64,000 bases of DNA from Pseudomonas sp. FEN (GCF_904067045.1 NZ_CAJFDC010000010.1:590001-654000), one strand, 5' to 3'. Positions 21,320-29,634 are shown, counted from the first letter of the stretch. The notes: generated from the sequence alone by a model not told the origin. Made by a program: numbers and translations.

Positions 21320-23155
21320 ATGGCTTTTACCCTTGAACTGGAAGAGTGGGTCGGCAGTGTCTGGCATCGCTTCATCACCCGCCGCGCCAGCGTGGATTTC
21401 CCCGAGGCGCGGGTCGAGCTGGCCCAGCGGCAACGTGGCCTGGCGCTGTTGTTTCGTGCCATGGGCGGGGTCGGCCGGGGACTGGAAACGGTCTGCGAGC
21501 GGGACCTGTTGTTGCGCCGCAGCCTGTTGCAACAGATCGCCGGGACCTGCCGGCAAGTGCCGCTGGCCTGCTGCGACGCCGATAACCTGCGCCTGCCGGC
21601 GAGCCTCGCGGTGTTCCCCGAGGCCGGACTGAATGAGGAACTCTATCGCTGGCTGGCGTTGCTGGCGGCGCAGTCCGGGCCGATGCGGCACTGGGGCCGG
21701 GACAATCAGCGCTGGACGCAAGTGTTGTTGCAGCGTTATCCAGCGCTGGTGCCGCGTTACCGGCGGCTGGTCGCGGCGCACCTGCAACTGCGTCCGGATC
21801 CCGCCTCCTTGAAGCCGGCCGAGGCCGCCCTGGAACGGGCCCTGTGCCAGGCTTTGCGCGAGCCGGGCAGTGTCGCGGTGTTTCCCCGCAGCGAGCGGGC
21901 GGCCTGGCCGTTACCGTTGTGGCTGTACCCGCCGCTGCATCTGGCCAGCCCGCAGGCCGCCGATCTCGACGACTCGCCGGAGTCCTTGCCGGCCTCTCCC
22001 GGCGAGCAGGAGGGCGGGCGCAAGCGCGCCACCCGGATTGATGACAGTAGCCGCGAGGGCGGGCTGCTGATCGTAAGGCTGGAGAATCTGTTCAGTTGGA
22101 CCGAGCATGTCGATCTGGATCGCTGGTCGGACGACAGCGAAGACCCGGATGCGGCCAGGGTCGCCTCCGACCTGGATGAACTGAGCCTGTCGCGTACTCG
22201 GCTGCGCAAGGGCGGCGGACTTAAACTGCACCTGGACCTGCCGCCGGCGGATGTCGACGACATTCCGCTGGGCGAGGGCATCAAGTTGCCGGAGTGGGAT
22301 TACCGCAAAGGTTGCCTGCAGGACGATTTCGTCAATCTGCAAATGTTCGTGCCACGCGATTGCCAGGCCCAGCCGCTACCGTTGCGCCTGCGGCCGGCGG
22401 CGCAGCGTTTGCGCCGGCAGTTCGAGCACCTGCGCCCCGAGCGTCAGTGGTTGCGTCAGCAGCCCCAGGGTACGGAGCTGGATATGCAGGCCTGGCTGGA
22501 TTTTTACGTCGAGCGCGAGCACGGTCGTTGTGCCGAGCGAGGTTTGTTCAAGGAGCAGCGCCAGACCCATCGGGACCTGGCGTGCCTGTTGCTGGCCGAT
22601 ATCTCGATGTCCACTGACGCGCACCTGAACGACCAGCATCGGGTGATCGAGGTGATCCGCGACAGCCTGCTGCTGTTTGCTGAAACGCTGTCGGTGCTGG
22701 GCGACGAATTTGCCTTGTACGGGTTTTCCTCGCTGCGCCGCCAGCACGTGCGCCTGCAGGAACTCAAGGCGTTCAAGCAAGGCTATGACGACCACACGCG
22801 CGGGCGTATCCAGGCGCTCAAGCCGGGTTACTACACGCGCATGGGCGCGGCGATTCGCCAGGCCACCCGTCTGCTGAGCGGCTGCAAGCGCCGGCGCAAG
22901 CTGTTGCTGTTGCTGACCGATGGCAAACCCAATGACCTGGATCTCTACGAGGGCCGCTACGGTGTCGAGGACACCCGCCAGGCGGTACTGGAAGCCCGGC
23001 GCCAGGGCCTGACCCCGTTCTGTATCACCATCGATCGCGAAGCCGGGGCTTACCTGCCGTACATGTTCGGCGCCAATGGTTACACGCTGATCCGCCAGCC
23101 GGAGCAATTGCCCCTGCGCTTGCCGCAGCTGTATCGGCAGTTGACCCAGCCATGA
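21320..23155 (+). CDS. norD: NorD, von Willebrand factor A domain protein
   Basis: This 611-aa cytoplasmic protein has a long helical N-terminal part and a C-terminal VWA domain with a MIDAS motif, LLADISMSTD (DxSxS, about residue 426). The domain continues through DEFALYGFSS, YYTRMGAAIRQATRLL and LLLLTDGKPNDLDLY. It works with the MoxR ATPase NirQ to mature NO reductase. It lies 73 bp after norB, probably in the same transcript, and converges with dnrP (14 bp between the stops). Confidence 0.95.
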   Translation: MAFTLELEEWVGSVWHRFITRRASVDFPEARVELAQRQRGLALLFRAMGGVGRGLETVCERDLLLRRSLLQQIAGTCRQVPLACCDADNLRLPASLAVFPEAGLNEELYRWLALLAAQSGPMRHWGRDNQRWTQVLLQRYPALVPRYRRLVAAHLQLRPDPASLKPAEAALERALCQALREPGSVAVFPRSERAAWPLPLWLYPPLHLASPQAADLDDSPESLPASPGEQEGGRKRATRIDDSSREGGLLIVRLENLFSWTEHVDLDRWSDDSEDPDAARVASDLDELSLSRTRLRKGGGLKLHLDLPPADVDDIPLGEGIKLPEWDYRKGCLQDDFVNLQMFVPRDCQAQPLPLRLRPAAQRLRRQFEHLRPERQWLRQQPQGTELDMQAWLDFYVEREHGRCAERGLFKEQRQTHRDLACLLLADISMSTDAHLNDQHRVIEVIRDSLLLFAETLSVLGDEFALYGFSSLRRQHVRLQELKAFKQGYDDHTRGRIQALKPGYYTRMGAAIRQATRLLSGCKRRRKLLLLLTDGKPNDLDLYEGRYGVEDTRQAVLEARRQGLTPFCITIDREAGAYLPYMFGANGYTLIRQPEQLPLRLPQLYRQLTQP

Positions 23156-23169
23156 GGCGTTCGTTCGGT

Positions 23170-23370
23170 TTATGGAATGCTGCGTGGCAGCCAGAAGAAC
23201 ATGATCACGCAGAAGATCGTCAGGCCGATGCAGAACCCTTTGAAGCGCCGCAGCCGGCGTGCTTCGGCCTGCGCCGCCAGGGCCGGCAGCGGCATGCCGC
23301 AGCGCTGGCATTCGCTTTCTCCGGCCGGGTTGGGATGCTGGCAGTACAGGCAGACGGGCATGGCCTTCAT
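23170..23370 (-). CDS. dnrP: DnrP, small zinc-ribbon membrane protein
   Basis: This 66-aa protein has an N-terminal double CxxC zinc ribbon (CLYCQHPNPAGESECQRCGMPL) and a single C-terminal membrane span (GFCIGLTIFCVIMFFWLP). Its ATG overlaps the dnr stop, so translation is probably coupled. DnrP-type ORFs accompany dnr in other pseudomonads; their function is unknown. A start four residues later (MPVCLYC) is possible. Confidence 0.82.
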   Translation of the reverse strand: MKAMPVCLYCQHPNPAGESECQRCGMPLPALAAQAEARRLRRFKGFCIGLTIFCVIMFFWLPRSIP

Positions 23371-24050
23371 TCGAATTGTTCCAGGCGCGGACGATCCAGG
23401 ATGACGATCTGGCGACCGTCCTGGGTGATGATTTTCTCATCGATCAGGCGGCGGATGATCCGCGAGAAGGTTTCCGGCTGGATCGACAGGTGTCCGGCGA
23501 TCAGTTGCTTGGCCATCGGCAGTTCGAACTGATAGTTGACGGGCTGCAGGCGCACCAGTTGCGTCAGTAGATAACGCACCACCCGGTGAGTGGCGTTCTT
23601 CAGCGACAGGGTTTCGATTTCGTTGACCCGTTGGTGCAGGCGCACACAGAGTTTGCCGAGCAGGGCGAACGTCAGGCGGCTGTTGCCCTGGAGCAAGCGC
23701 ATGTAGGTGCTGTTGGACAAGCGATAGAGTTGGCACGGACCGACGGCTTCGGCCGAGGCCACATAGTTCGGGGTGTCCATCAGCATCATCGCCTCGGCGA
23801 AAGTCTGTCGTGGACCGATGACCTCGAACACCTTCTCCTGGCCGTCCGGAGTCAGGCGGTAGATCTTCACCGCGCCGGCAATCACGAAGTAGAAGGCGTC
23901 GGCCGGCTCGCCCTGGCGGAACAGCGGTTCACCCTTGTCGATGCTGAGCAAATGGCTGGAAGCCATCAACTCATCCATCTCTTGGTCACTCAATGGTTCG
24001 AACAAGTGGTGGCTGCGTAGAATCTGGTGATGGACGCGGTGGAGCACCAT
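23367..24050 (-). CDS. dnr: Dnr, NO-responsive CRP/FNR-family activator
   Basis: This 227-aa regulator has a cyclic-nucleotide-like sensor domain (GEPLFRQGEPADAFYFVIAGAVKIYRL), a long dimer helix, and a C-terminal HTH with HLSIQPETFSRIIRRLIDE, whose recognition helix reads the FNR box. It lacks the N-terminal cysteine cluster that FNR/Anr use for [4Fe-4S], which identifies it as Dnr, a heme-based NO sensor. It activates nir and nor, and probably most boxed promoters in this window. A 29-codon ORF lies 40 bp upstream on the same strand. I find no consensus Anr box at its own promoter. Confidence 0.94.
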   Translation of the reverse strand: MVLHRVHHQILRSHHLFEPLSDQEMDELMASSHLLSIDKGEPLFRQGEPADAFYFVIAGAVKIYRLTPDGQEKVFEVIGPRQTFAEAMMLMDTPNYVASAEAVGPCQLYRLSNSTYMRLLQGNSRLTFALLGKLCVRLHQRVNEIETLSLKNATHRVVRYLLTQLVRLQPVNYQFELPMAKQLIAGHLSIQPETFSRIIRRLIDEKIITQDGRQIVILDRPRLEQFE

Positions 24051-24090
24051 GGCAATTCATCCTGATAGTGGAAAGGGAGGTGTCGTCCCC

Positions 24091-24180
24091 TCAGACGAGG
24101 CCGAGCGAGATACCGCTGGCAATGGCGATGACCGAACCCAGGACAACAAACCAGGCCAGTGGCTGGATAACTGCTTTCAT
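24091..24180 (-). CDS. 29-aa single-span membrane ORF upstream of dnr
   Basis: The ORF reads MKAVIQPLAWFVVLGSVIA then IASGISLGLV. It is one hydrophobic helix with a short basic start, preceded by CGGAG six bases from the ATG, a good ribosome site. It lies 40 bp before dnr on the same strand. The size and shape resemble small respiratory-complex or membrane regulatory subunits. I do not recognise a named family. Given the ribosome site and position I think it is translated, but the evidence is limited. Confidence 0.55.
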   Translation of the reverse strand: MKAVIQPLAWFVVLGSVIAIASGISLGLV

Positions 24181-24300
24181 GATGACTCCGGTTGTTCGAG
24201 AGGGACTTGACGGTGTGCTGGTTGAGCAAGACCCGGGCCAGCGGCCGGGTCCCAATGCCGTTCAGTCAAGGACACAGGACATTGAAAACGTCACGGAACC

Positions 24301-24376
24301 CTGTGGGAGCGGAGCTTGCCCGCGAAGTTTTTAGCGGTCTCAAGGGCGCCTTCGCGAGCAAGCTCTGCTCCCACGG
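24301..24376. repeat. REPIN (two inverted REP elements)
   Basis: GTGGGAGCGGAGCTTGCCCG and, inverted downstream, GAGCAAGCTCTGCTCCCAC flank a short spacer. This is the usual Pseudomonas paired REP arrangement, able to form a long hairpin. It lies between dnr and nnrS and may separate their regulation. Confidence 0.8.
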
Positions 24377-24452
24377 GGACCGTGTTCGGCCTTCACTGAA
24401 CGGCACTTCGCCGAACCCATGGCTATTGAATATTCAGCTTCAAGGTTAAAAA

Positions 24453-24491
24453 TACCCTTTCTATTGGGGTATAAATAACCATCTAATGGTT
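24453..24491. promoter_or_regulatory. Two adjacent inverted repeats of unknown function
   Basis: TACCCTTTCTATTGGGGTA (24453-24471) and AACCATCTAATGGTT (24477-24491, 6-3-6) lie side by side in otherwise GC-rich DNA. The first has NarL-like heptamers, but with a five-base rather than two-base gap. They may be regulator sites for nnrS or dnr. Confidence 0.4.
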
Positions 24492-24658
24492 GTTTTTACC
24501 CGATCCGCGGGCGCCGACAATCGGTGCTGTAGCCTGCTTCCGGCGGGATGCACCGCACTATCACTGGCTGGCGTGGTTGCCTCCGGTTCGGGGCACGGCC
24601 CTTGCACTGCCATGTCTGGCAGCGGCTGGGTAGGTTACCCAGGCGCTCCCCGGCAAGC

Positions 24659-24672
24659 TTGATCTATGACAA
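24659..24672 (+). promoter_or_regulatory. Degenerate Anr/Dnr box upstream of nnrS
   Basis: TTGATCTATGACAA has a perfect left half and a right half two bases off ATCAA. GATGAT at 24695-24700 would be a -10 at the correct distance. It is plausible because nnrS is Dnr/NO-controlled in other denitrifiers. Confidence 0.45.
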
Positions 24673-24767
24673 CCGCAAGGGTATGCGGACAACTGATGAT
24701 GCCCGGGGACCTCATTCGCCGCGTGCGGCCTCGTGTCAGGTCGGCGGCAAGGTAAAGGAGTGGTTTC

Positions 24768-25958
24768 ATGCAAGTACTTGACCGTCGTACAGCGTTGGCG
24801 ATCACGCCGCTGTTGCGTCTGGCCTTCCGCCCGTTTTTCCTGGCCGGCTGTTGCCTGGCGTTGCTGGCGGTGCCGCTCTGGCTGGTGGCCCTGAGCGGTG
24901 CCGGCGGCGGCTGGCAACCGGCGGGGGGCTGGCTGGCGTGGCATCGGCACGAATTGTTGTTCGGCTTTGGCCTGGCAATTGTCGCCGGCTTTTTGCTGAC
25001 CGCGGTACAGACCTGGACCGGTCAACCTGGCCTCAGCGGCAAGCCGCTGGCGGCACTGGCCTTGCTCTGGCTGGTGGCGCGCCTGGCCTGGTTGGCGAAT
25101 CTGCCCTGGCCGTTGCTGGCGCCGCTGGAGCTGGCGTTTCCCCTGGCGGTGGCCGTGCTGATGGGAACCACGCTGTGGAAGGTGCGGCAGAAACGCAACT
25201 ACCCGATTGTCCTGGTGCTGCTGCTGTTGGCCGGCGCCGACGGCCTCTCGGTATATGGCCTGGTGCCTGGTCACGAAGGCTGGCAGCGGCAGGCCGTGCT
25301 GACCGGCATCTGGCTGGTGGCGGCGATGATGGGCCTGATCGGTGGTCGGGTCATTCCGTTTTTCATCCAGCGCGGTCTGGGCCGGGTCGAGGGCGTTGCC
25401 CCCTGGCCCTGGCTCGATCGCCTGTTGCTGGCCGGTTCCGCGCTGGCGGCACTGTTGTATGCCAGCGGGCCCGCGCTCTTCGCCAATCCCTGGGTCGGCC
25501 TGCTGTTTGGCGGGTTGGCGGTGGGGCATCTGCTGCGCCTGCTGCGCTGGCATGACCGCGGACTTTGGCGCGTGCCGCTGCTATGGTCACTGTACCTGGC
25601 TTACGGCTGGTTGGCGCTGGCTTGCCTGGGCATGGCTGTGTGGCACTTCGGCATGCCGTTGAATCCCAGCCTGGCGGTGCATTGCCTGACCATAGGGGCG
25701 ATGGCCGGATTGATCCTGGCGATGATCGCGCGGGTCAGCCTCGGGCATACCGGTCGGGCGCTGGAGCCTCCGGCCGGCATGACCCTGGCGTTCATCCTGG
25801 TCAATCTGGCGTGTTTCAGTCGGGTCGTGCTGGTGCTGTTCCTGCCACTGGCCGGGTTGTGGCTGGCGGGGCTGTGCTGGGTCCTGGCGTTTGCCCTGTA
25901 TGCCTGGCGCTACGGCCCGATGCTGCTGCGTGCCCGGGTCGACGGGCATCCGGGATGA
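24768..25958 (+). CDS. nnrS: NnrS family heme-copper membrane protein
   Basis: This 396-aa protein has twelve predicted membrane spans. Typical NnrS features are LLRLAFRPFFLAGC at the N-terminus, WHRHELLFGFGLAIVAGFLLTAVQTWTG, GGRVIPFFIQRG, and HCLTIGAMAGLILAMIARVSLGHTGRAL near the C-terminus. The membrane His residues bind heme and copper in characterised members. NnrS relieves NO stress, notably by limiting formation of metal-bound NO adducts. The ribosome site AAAGGAG precedes the ATG. The small CopD/HemJ-like gene follows after 25 bp. Confidence 0.93.
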   Translation: MQVLDRRTALAITPLLRLAFRPFFLAGCCLALLAVPLWLVALSGAGGGWQPAGGWLAWHRHELLFGFGLAIVAGFLLTAVQTWTGQPGLSGKPLAALALLWLVARLAWLANLPWPLLAPLELAFPLAVAVLMGTTLWKVRQKRNYPIVLVLLLLAGADGLSVYGLVPGHEGWQRQAVLTGIWLVAAMMGLIGGRVIPFFIQRGLGRVEGVAPWPWLDRLLLAGSALAALLYASGPALFANPWVGLLFGGLAVGHLLRLLRWHDRGLWRVPLLWSLYLAYGWLALACLGMAVWHFGMPLNPSLAVHCLTIGAMAGLILAMIARVSLGHTGRALEPPAGMTLAFILVNLACFSRVVLVLFLPLAGLWLAGLCWVLAFALYAWRYGPMLLRARVDGHPG

Positions 25959-25983
25959 GTCGGTTGGGCGGAGGAGGTGGGCA

Positions 25984-26424
25984 ATGATCTATCCCTGGTT
26001 ACTGGTTACCCATTTGCTGGCGGCCATCGCTTTTATCGGCACGCTGTTTTTCGAGGTGTGCATCTGGCATGCGGCGCGCCGGCAATTGACCGAGGGCACG
26101 CAGGCGAGCGCCGACCAAGCCATCGCGGTGCGCTCGCGCAAGGTCCTGCATGGCGTGGTGTTGCTGTTGTACGGCGCCGGCATCGGCCTGGCCTGGCAGC
26201 ATCGGGGCGCCTTGAGTCATCCCCTGGACAGTAGCTTTGCCAGCTTGTTGAGCCTGAAGATCACCCTGGCCCTGAGCATCGTCGGGCATTACCTGTTGTT
26301 GGCCTACTGGCTGCAACGGGCACGGCTGACGGCACGCCGGGCGGACTGGATCCGGCGCAGTATTCTCGGACACATGGTGTTGATCGTGATCCTGGCCAAG
26401 GCCATGTTCTATTGGCACGGCTGA
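25984..26424 (+). CDS. Small CopD/HemJ-like membrane protein (paralogue of 5381 gene)
   Basis: This 146-aa protein with four predicted spans is clearly related to the one at 5381-5824: both begin MIYPxLLxxHLxAAxxFIG with FFEV following, and both end GHMVLIVxLAKAMFY. Conserved membrane His residues lie in the first, third and last spans. It follows nnrS directly behind a GGAGGAGG ribosome site, so it probably shares NO-dependent expression. A role in heme or copper supply is inferred from the family resemblance and the neighbour. Confidence 0.62.
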   Translation: MIYPWLLVTHLLAAIAFIGTLFFEVCIWHAARRQLTEGTQASADQAIAVRSRKVLHGVVLLLYGAGIGLAWQHRGALSHPLDSSFASLLSLKITLALSIVGHYLLLAYWLQRARLTARRADWIRRSILGHMVLIVILAKAMFYWHG

Positions 26425-26446
26425 GTCGCGACCCGCCGCGCGAGCA

Positions 26447-26484
26447 AGAAAAAACCCGCGGCCGCCATCTGGCGGTTGCGGGTT
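26447..26484 (-). terminator. Rho-independent terminator after dnrN
   Basis: The inverted repeat AACCCGCGGCCGCC / GGCGGTTGCGGGTT has a short loop and is flanked on its left by AAGAAAAAA, which becomes the U-tract for minus-strand transcription. It ends dnrN. On the plus strand it may also stop nnrS readthrough, although the U-run there is poor. Confidence 0.75.
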
Positions 26485-26501
26485 CGCTTGCTGGGTGGGG
26501 C

Positions 26502-27176
26502 TCAGTGGGCAGGGTTCAGGGCGCTGACGAAGAGGATGTTGTTTTCCAGGTGGATGTGCTGCATCAGGTCATCGCGAAATTCCAGCAGTCCGCGATACAG
26601 GGCGCGCCAGGTGTTACAGGCCTCGGCGGGCGGGGTGATGTTGTCGGTCAGGGCCAGCAGGATTTCCAGGGCCGCGCCATGTTGATCGTGTTCCAGGCGC
26701 AGCACCTGGATCGGCGGGGCGGTCTGGCGACCGAGGCCGCGCTGCAGCATCGGGAAGAGCACCTGCTCCTCCTTGAGCATGTGCCCTTCGAGTTCCTGTT
26801 GCATGTCGTGCAGGTGGTCGGCCAGGCCGTTCGGGCAATTGTCGCGGGCACCGTGGACCTGCTCGACGCGCCGCGCCAGGCGGATCAGCTCTGGCAGTTG
26901 TTCGCGGTGCCGGGCGTGATAGCGCTCGAGGATATGCGCGATCAGCAGGTCCTCGGGTTCGTTGCGCCAGTCATGCTGGCTCGCGCCGCTGTCCTGCAGG
27001 TCGTGCAGGGCGTCGGCAATCAGCAATGGGTCGAGGTGTTTGCCCAGGGCCGCTTCGCGCAGGGTTTTCTGCCCGCCGCAACAGAAGTCCAGGTTGAAGT
27101 GATGGAAAATCCGCGTGGCGCCAGGAATATCGCATGCCAGTTGGCCGAGGCTTTGTTCGAGAAGTGTCTGGCTCAT
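26502..27176 (-). CDS. dnrN: DnrN / YtfE-type di-iron Fe-S cluster repair protein
   Basis: This 224-aa member of the RIC (YtfE/ScdA/DnrN) family starts at 27176 (MSQTLLEQSLGQL) behind GAAGGAA. The N-terminal ScdA_N domain contains FHHFNLDFCCGGQKTL (about 24-39). The hemerythrin-like domain supplies di-iron ligands in HARHREQLPELIRL, HLHDMQQELEGHMLKEEQVLFP, LEHDQHG and DDLMQHIHLENNILF. It repairs nitrosated Fe-S clusters. It is divergent from norR and carries a sigma54 promoter, so NorR should induce it on NO. Confidence 0.94.
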   Translation of the reverse strand: MSQTLLEQSLGQLACDIPGATRIFHHFNLDFCCGGQKTLREAALGKHLDPLLIADALHDLQDSGASQHDWRNEPEDLLIAHILERYHARHREQLPELIRLARRVEQVHGARDNCPNGLADHLHDMQQELEGHMLKEEQVLFPMLQRGLGRQTAPPIQVLRLEHDQHGAALEILLALTDNITPPAEACNTWRALYRGLLEFRDDLMQHIHLENNILFVSALNPAH

Positions 27177-27218
27177 CAGGGTTCCTTCGTGGGGTTTCAG
27201 GGGTTCCCTCGGCTTGTT

Positions 27219-27233
27219 GCATCCGGCATGCCA
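27219..27233 (-). promoter_or_regulatory. Sigma54 (-24/-12) promoter of dnrN
   Basis: On the minus strand TGGCATGCCGGATGC has GG and GC separated by ten bases, matching the sigma54 consensus TGGCAYG-N4-TTGC with one mismatch. It lies about 45 bp upstream of the dnrN start. Confidence 0.78.
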
Positions 27234-27274
27234 GCTATAACCGATTGAAAGTACTGGATTATTTTTTTGTTGTG

Positions 27275-27329
27275 GTGATGATGACCCTGATGCGTCAGGG
27301 TGAATAAAACCATAAGGGGTAATGACTAC
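27275..27329. promoter_or_regulatory. Three NorR enhancer sites (GT-N7-AC)
   Basis: GTGATGATGAC (27275-27285), GTGAATAAAAC (27300-27310) and GTAATGACTAC (27319-27329) each match GT-N7-AC. They lie 42 bp or more upstream of the -24 element. Three such sites are required by NorR in E. coli. The last overlaps the norR start codon, which suggests autoregulation. Confidence 0.7.
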
Positions 27330-28860
27330 CATGCTGCGTGAAAGTCTGGCGGCCGACCTGATCGTCGAGTTGCCCAACGCCGTGCGCTTGCAACGACTGG
27401 TGCAGACCCTGCGCGAGTACTTCAACAGTGGCGCCGTGGGCCTGCTGCGCCTGGATGACGACAGCCTCAGGCCGGTAGCGACGGTGGGGCTGGTGCACGA
27501 AGCCTTGGGGCGGCGCTTTGTGATTGCCCAGCATCCGCGCCTGGCGGCGATCATGGCGTCACGCGAGCCGACCTGGTTCGAGCCCGACAGCCGTCTGCCG
27601 GACCCCTATGACGGGCTGCTCGACAATGCGGTCAACGAACCCCTGGCGGTGCATGACTGCATGGGCGTGAGCCTGTATGTGGAAGGGCGGGTCTGGGGCG
27701 CGATCACCCTGGATGCATTGCAGCCCGGCACCTTCGATCGCCAGGCGCGGGATGAGCTCAAGCGTTGCACCTTGCAGATCGAGGCTGCCGTGCGGGTCAC
27801 CCGTCTCGAACAGGAAAACCGCAGCCTGCGCTTGTCCCGCAGCGATCCCCGGGACCTGCGGATGCCGGTCGAGGAGGGCGAGATCCTCGGGCGGAGCGAA
27901 GTCCTGCATCAATTGCTCAACGAGCTGGACGTATTGGCCGACTCCGACTTGCCGGTGTTGCTGCTGGGCGAGACCGGAGTCGGCAAGGAATTGTTCGCCC
28001 GCCGCCTGCACCGTCTGTCCCGGCGCAGTCGCAAGCCGCTGATTCAGGTCAACTGCGCGGCCTTGCCGGAGTCCCTGGCCGAGAGTGAGTTGTTCGGGCA
28101 CGTCAAAGGGGCGTTTTCCGGGGCGACCAGCGACCGTGCCGGGCGTTTCGATGCCGCCAATGGTGGCACGCTGTTTCTCGACGAGGTCGGCGAGCTGCCC
28201 TTGAGCGTACAGGCCAAGTTGTTGCGCACCCTGCAAAACGGCGAGATCCAGCGCCTGGGCGCGGACAAGCCGCTGCATGTGGATGTGCGCATTATCGCCG
28301 CGACCAACCGGCATCTGCCGGACAGCATTCGCGACGGGCTGTTTCGCGCCGACCTCTACCACCGGCTGTCGGTGTACCCGGTGCCGATTCCACCGCTGCG
28401 CGAACGCGGCAACGATGTGCTGCTGCTGGCCGGGCATTTTCTCGAACTCAATCGCACCCGGCTCGGCCTGCGCGGTCTGCGCCTGTCGCTGGCGGCCGAG
28501 CGCGCGCTGCTGGCCTACCACTGGCCGGGCAATATACGCGAGCTGGAACATGTGATCAGCCGCGCCGCGCTGAAACAGCTCAGTCGTGGCGGCAGTCGCG
28601 GCCTGATCAGTACGCTGGAGCCGGAAATACTCGATCTCGACAGCACCCTGGGCGCGGCGCAGACGCTGAATCGGTTGCCCCCGGAGGTGAACCGCGACCT
28701 GCCGTTCCAGTCCCTGGGTGAAGCCATTGACGATTGTCAGCGACAGAAAGTCCTCCAGGCCTTGAGTCTGGCCGGGAACAACTGGGCCAGCGCCGCCCGG
28801 CTGCTGGCGGTCGATTCCAGCAATCTGCACAAACTGGCCCGGCGCCTGGGCCTCAAGTAG
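27322..28860 (+). CDS. norR: NorR, NO-sensing sigma54-dependent activator
   Basis: This 512-aa protein has three domains: an N-terminal GAF domain (about 15-170) with a non-heme iron NO sensor (includes VHDCMGVSL); an AAA+ domain with Walker [11 protein letters not shown], sigma54-contact loop GAFSGA (usual form GAFTGA) and Walker [13 protein letters not shown]; and a C-terminal Fis-type HTH ([34 protein letters not shown]). ATGs at 27322 or 27331 are both possible: AAGGGG is close to the first and far from the second. It is divergent from its likely target dnrN. Confidence 0.95.
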   Translation: MTTMLRESLAADLIVELPNAVRLQRLVQTLREYFNSGAVGLLRLDDDSLRPVATVGLVHEALGRRFVIAQHPRLAAIMASREPTWFEPDSRLPDPYDGLLDNAVNEPLAVHDCMGVSLYVEGRVWGAITLDALQPGTFDRQARDELKRCTLQIEAAVRVTRLEQENRSLRLSRSDPRDLRMPVEEGEILGRSEVLHQLLNELDVLADSDLPVLLLGETGVGKELFARRLHRLSRRSRKPLIQVNCAALPESLAESELFGHVKGAFSGATSDRAGRFDAANGGTLFLDEVGELPLSVQAKLLRTLQNGEIQRLGADKPLHVDVRIIAATNRHLPDSIRDGLFRADLYHRLSVYPVPIPPLRERGNDVLLLAGHFLELNRTRLGLRGLRLSLAAERALLAYHWPGNIRELEHVISRAALKQLSRGGSRGLISTLEPEILDLDSTLGAAQTLNRLPPEVNRDLPFQSLGEAIDDCQRQKVLQALSLAGNNWASAARLLAVDSSNLHKLARRLGLK

Positions 28861-28880
28861 GGACCGAGCGAGGCTCGCTG

Positions 28881-28894
28881 TTGATGACGGTCAA
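28881..28894 (+). promoter_or_regulatory. Anr/Dnr box upstream of the extra pdxH
   Basis: TTGATGACGGTCAA has a perfect left half and the common GTCAA right half. CAGACT at 28917-28922 is correctly placed as -10. This makes the pdxH-type gene anaerobically or NO-controlled. Confidence 0.72.
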
Positions 28895-28951
28895 GGTGTT
28901 GGCGCGCGCGGTCTCGCAGACTGTGCGCAACCCTTACCGGAGATCACCCGC

Positions 28952-29599
28952 ATGCCTCTTTCCCTGGCTCAGATGCGCCGTAACTACACCCTGGACGGTC
29001 TGCCGGACGCGACGGCACCGGATGATCCATTGCTGCTGTTCCGCCAGTGGATGCAACAGGCCCGCGACACCGAGCAGGCACCGGTCGAAGCCAACAGCAT
29101 GTGCCTGGCAACGGTCGACGCGCAGGGCCGGCCGCATTGTCGGGTGTTGCTGCTCAAAGGCTTCAGCGAGGCCGGCTTTACCTTCTTCGGCCATTACCAG
29201 AGCGCCAAGGGCCAGGACCTGGCGGCCAACCCCCATGCCGCCATGACCTTCTTCTGGCCGGGGCTGGAGCGTCAGGTGCGGATCGAAGGCCCGGTCTGCC
29301 GGTTGGACCCGCAGCTGTCCGATGCCTACTTCGACTCACGTTCCATGGCCAGTCGTCTTGGCGCCTGGGCCTCACCGCAAAGCCAGCCACTGGCCGACCG
29401 GGCGCAATTGGAAGCGCTGCTGGCGCAAACGGTCGAGCGCTTCGCCGAGCAGTCGCCGCCGCGTCCCGAGCAGTGGGGCGGTTACTGCCTGCAACCGGAA
29501 CGCCTGGAGTTCTGGCAGGGACGTGCCGACCGCCTGCACGATCGTCTGGATTACCGGCTGCACGACGGCGTCTGGACGCATGGCCGCCTGGCGCCGTGA
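28952..29599 (+). CDS. pdxH: Pyridoxamine/pyridoxine 5'-phosphate oxidase paralogue
   Basis: This 215-aa protein is a full-length FMN-binding PNPOx. Landmarks are [63 protein letters not shown] and the C-terminal substrate segment [17 protein letters not shown]. The enzyme oxidises pyridoxine or pyridoxamine phosphate to PLP, with oxygen as usual acceptor. A denitrification-regulated copy is unexpected, since PNPOx normally needs oxygen. A housekeeping pdxH probably exists elsewhere in the genome (inference). PLP is required for glutamate-1-semialdehyde aminomutase in heme synthesis, a possible link. Confidence 0.9.
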   Translation: MPLSLAQMRRNYTLDGLPDATAPDDPLLLFRQWMQQARDTEQAPVEANSMCLATVDAQGRPHCRVLLLKGFSEAGFTFFGHYQSAKGQDLAANPHAAMTFFWPGLERQVRIEGPVCRLDPQLSDAYFDSRSMASRLGAWASPQSQPLADRAQLEALLAQTVERFAEQSPPRPEQWGGYCLQPERLEFWQGRADRLHDRLDYRLHDGVWTHGRLAP

Positions 29600-29618
29600 G
29601 CCGTGCTGCCAGTCGAGG

Positions 29619-29634
29619 TACCTCCTTGGAGGAA
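29619..29634 (+). promoter_or_regulatory. NarL 7-2-7 site upstream of moaB-moeA
   Basis: TACCTCCTTGGAGGAA is two NarL-type heptamers (TACCTCC and, inverted, TTCCTCC) separated by two bases. It closely resembles the site before narK1. It lies about 57 bp upstream of a start implied by GATATTT near 29671. Confidence 0.62.

Larger units (their letters stand above)
24181..24767. other. 587-bp dnr-nnrS divergent intergenic region
   Basis: No gene is visible here. It holds a REPIN (24301-24376), two adjacent inverted repeats in AT-rich DNA (24453-24491), a TGTAGC -10-like element near 24528 and an Anr/Dnr-like box (24659-24672). The promoter of dnr and of the 29-aa ORF should lie in its left part. 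Confidence 0.7.

Noticed and set aside
24201..24240. Anr box for dnr in the sequence TTGCTCAACC...GTCAAG (minus strand)
   Set aside because: The half sites are too far apart and do not fit TTGAT-N4-ATCAA.
24301..24376. CRISPR or transposon end
   Set aside because: Only two inverted units with Pseudomonas REP sequence, with no regular spacers, transposase or target duplication.
27322..27330. Firm choice between the two norR start codons
   Set aside because: Ribosome-site spacing is poor for both (about 2 and 11 bases), so no decision can be made from sequence.
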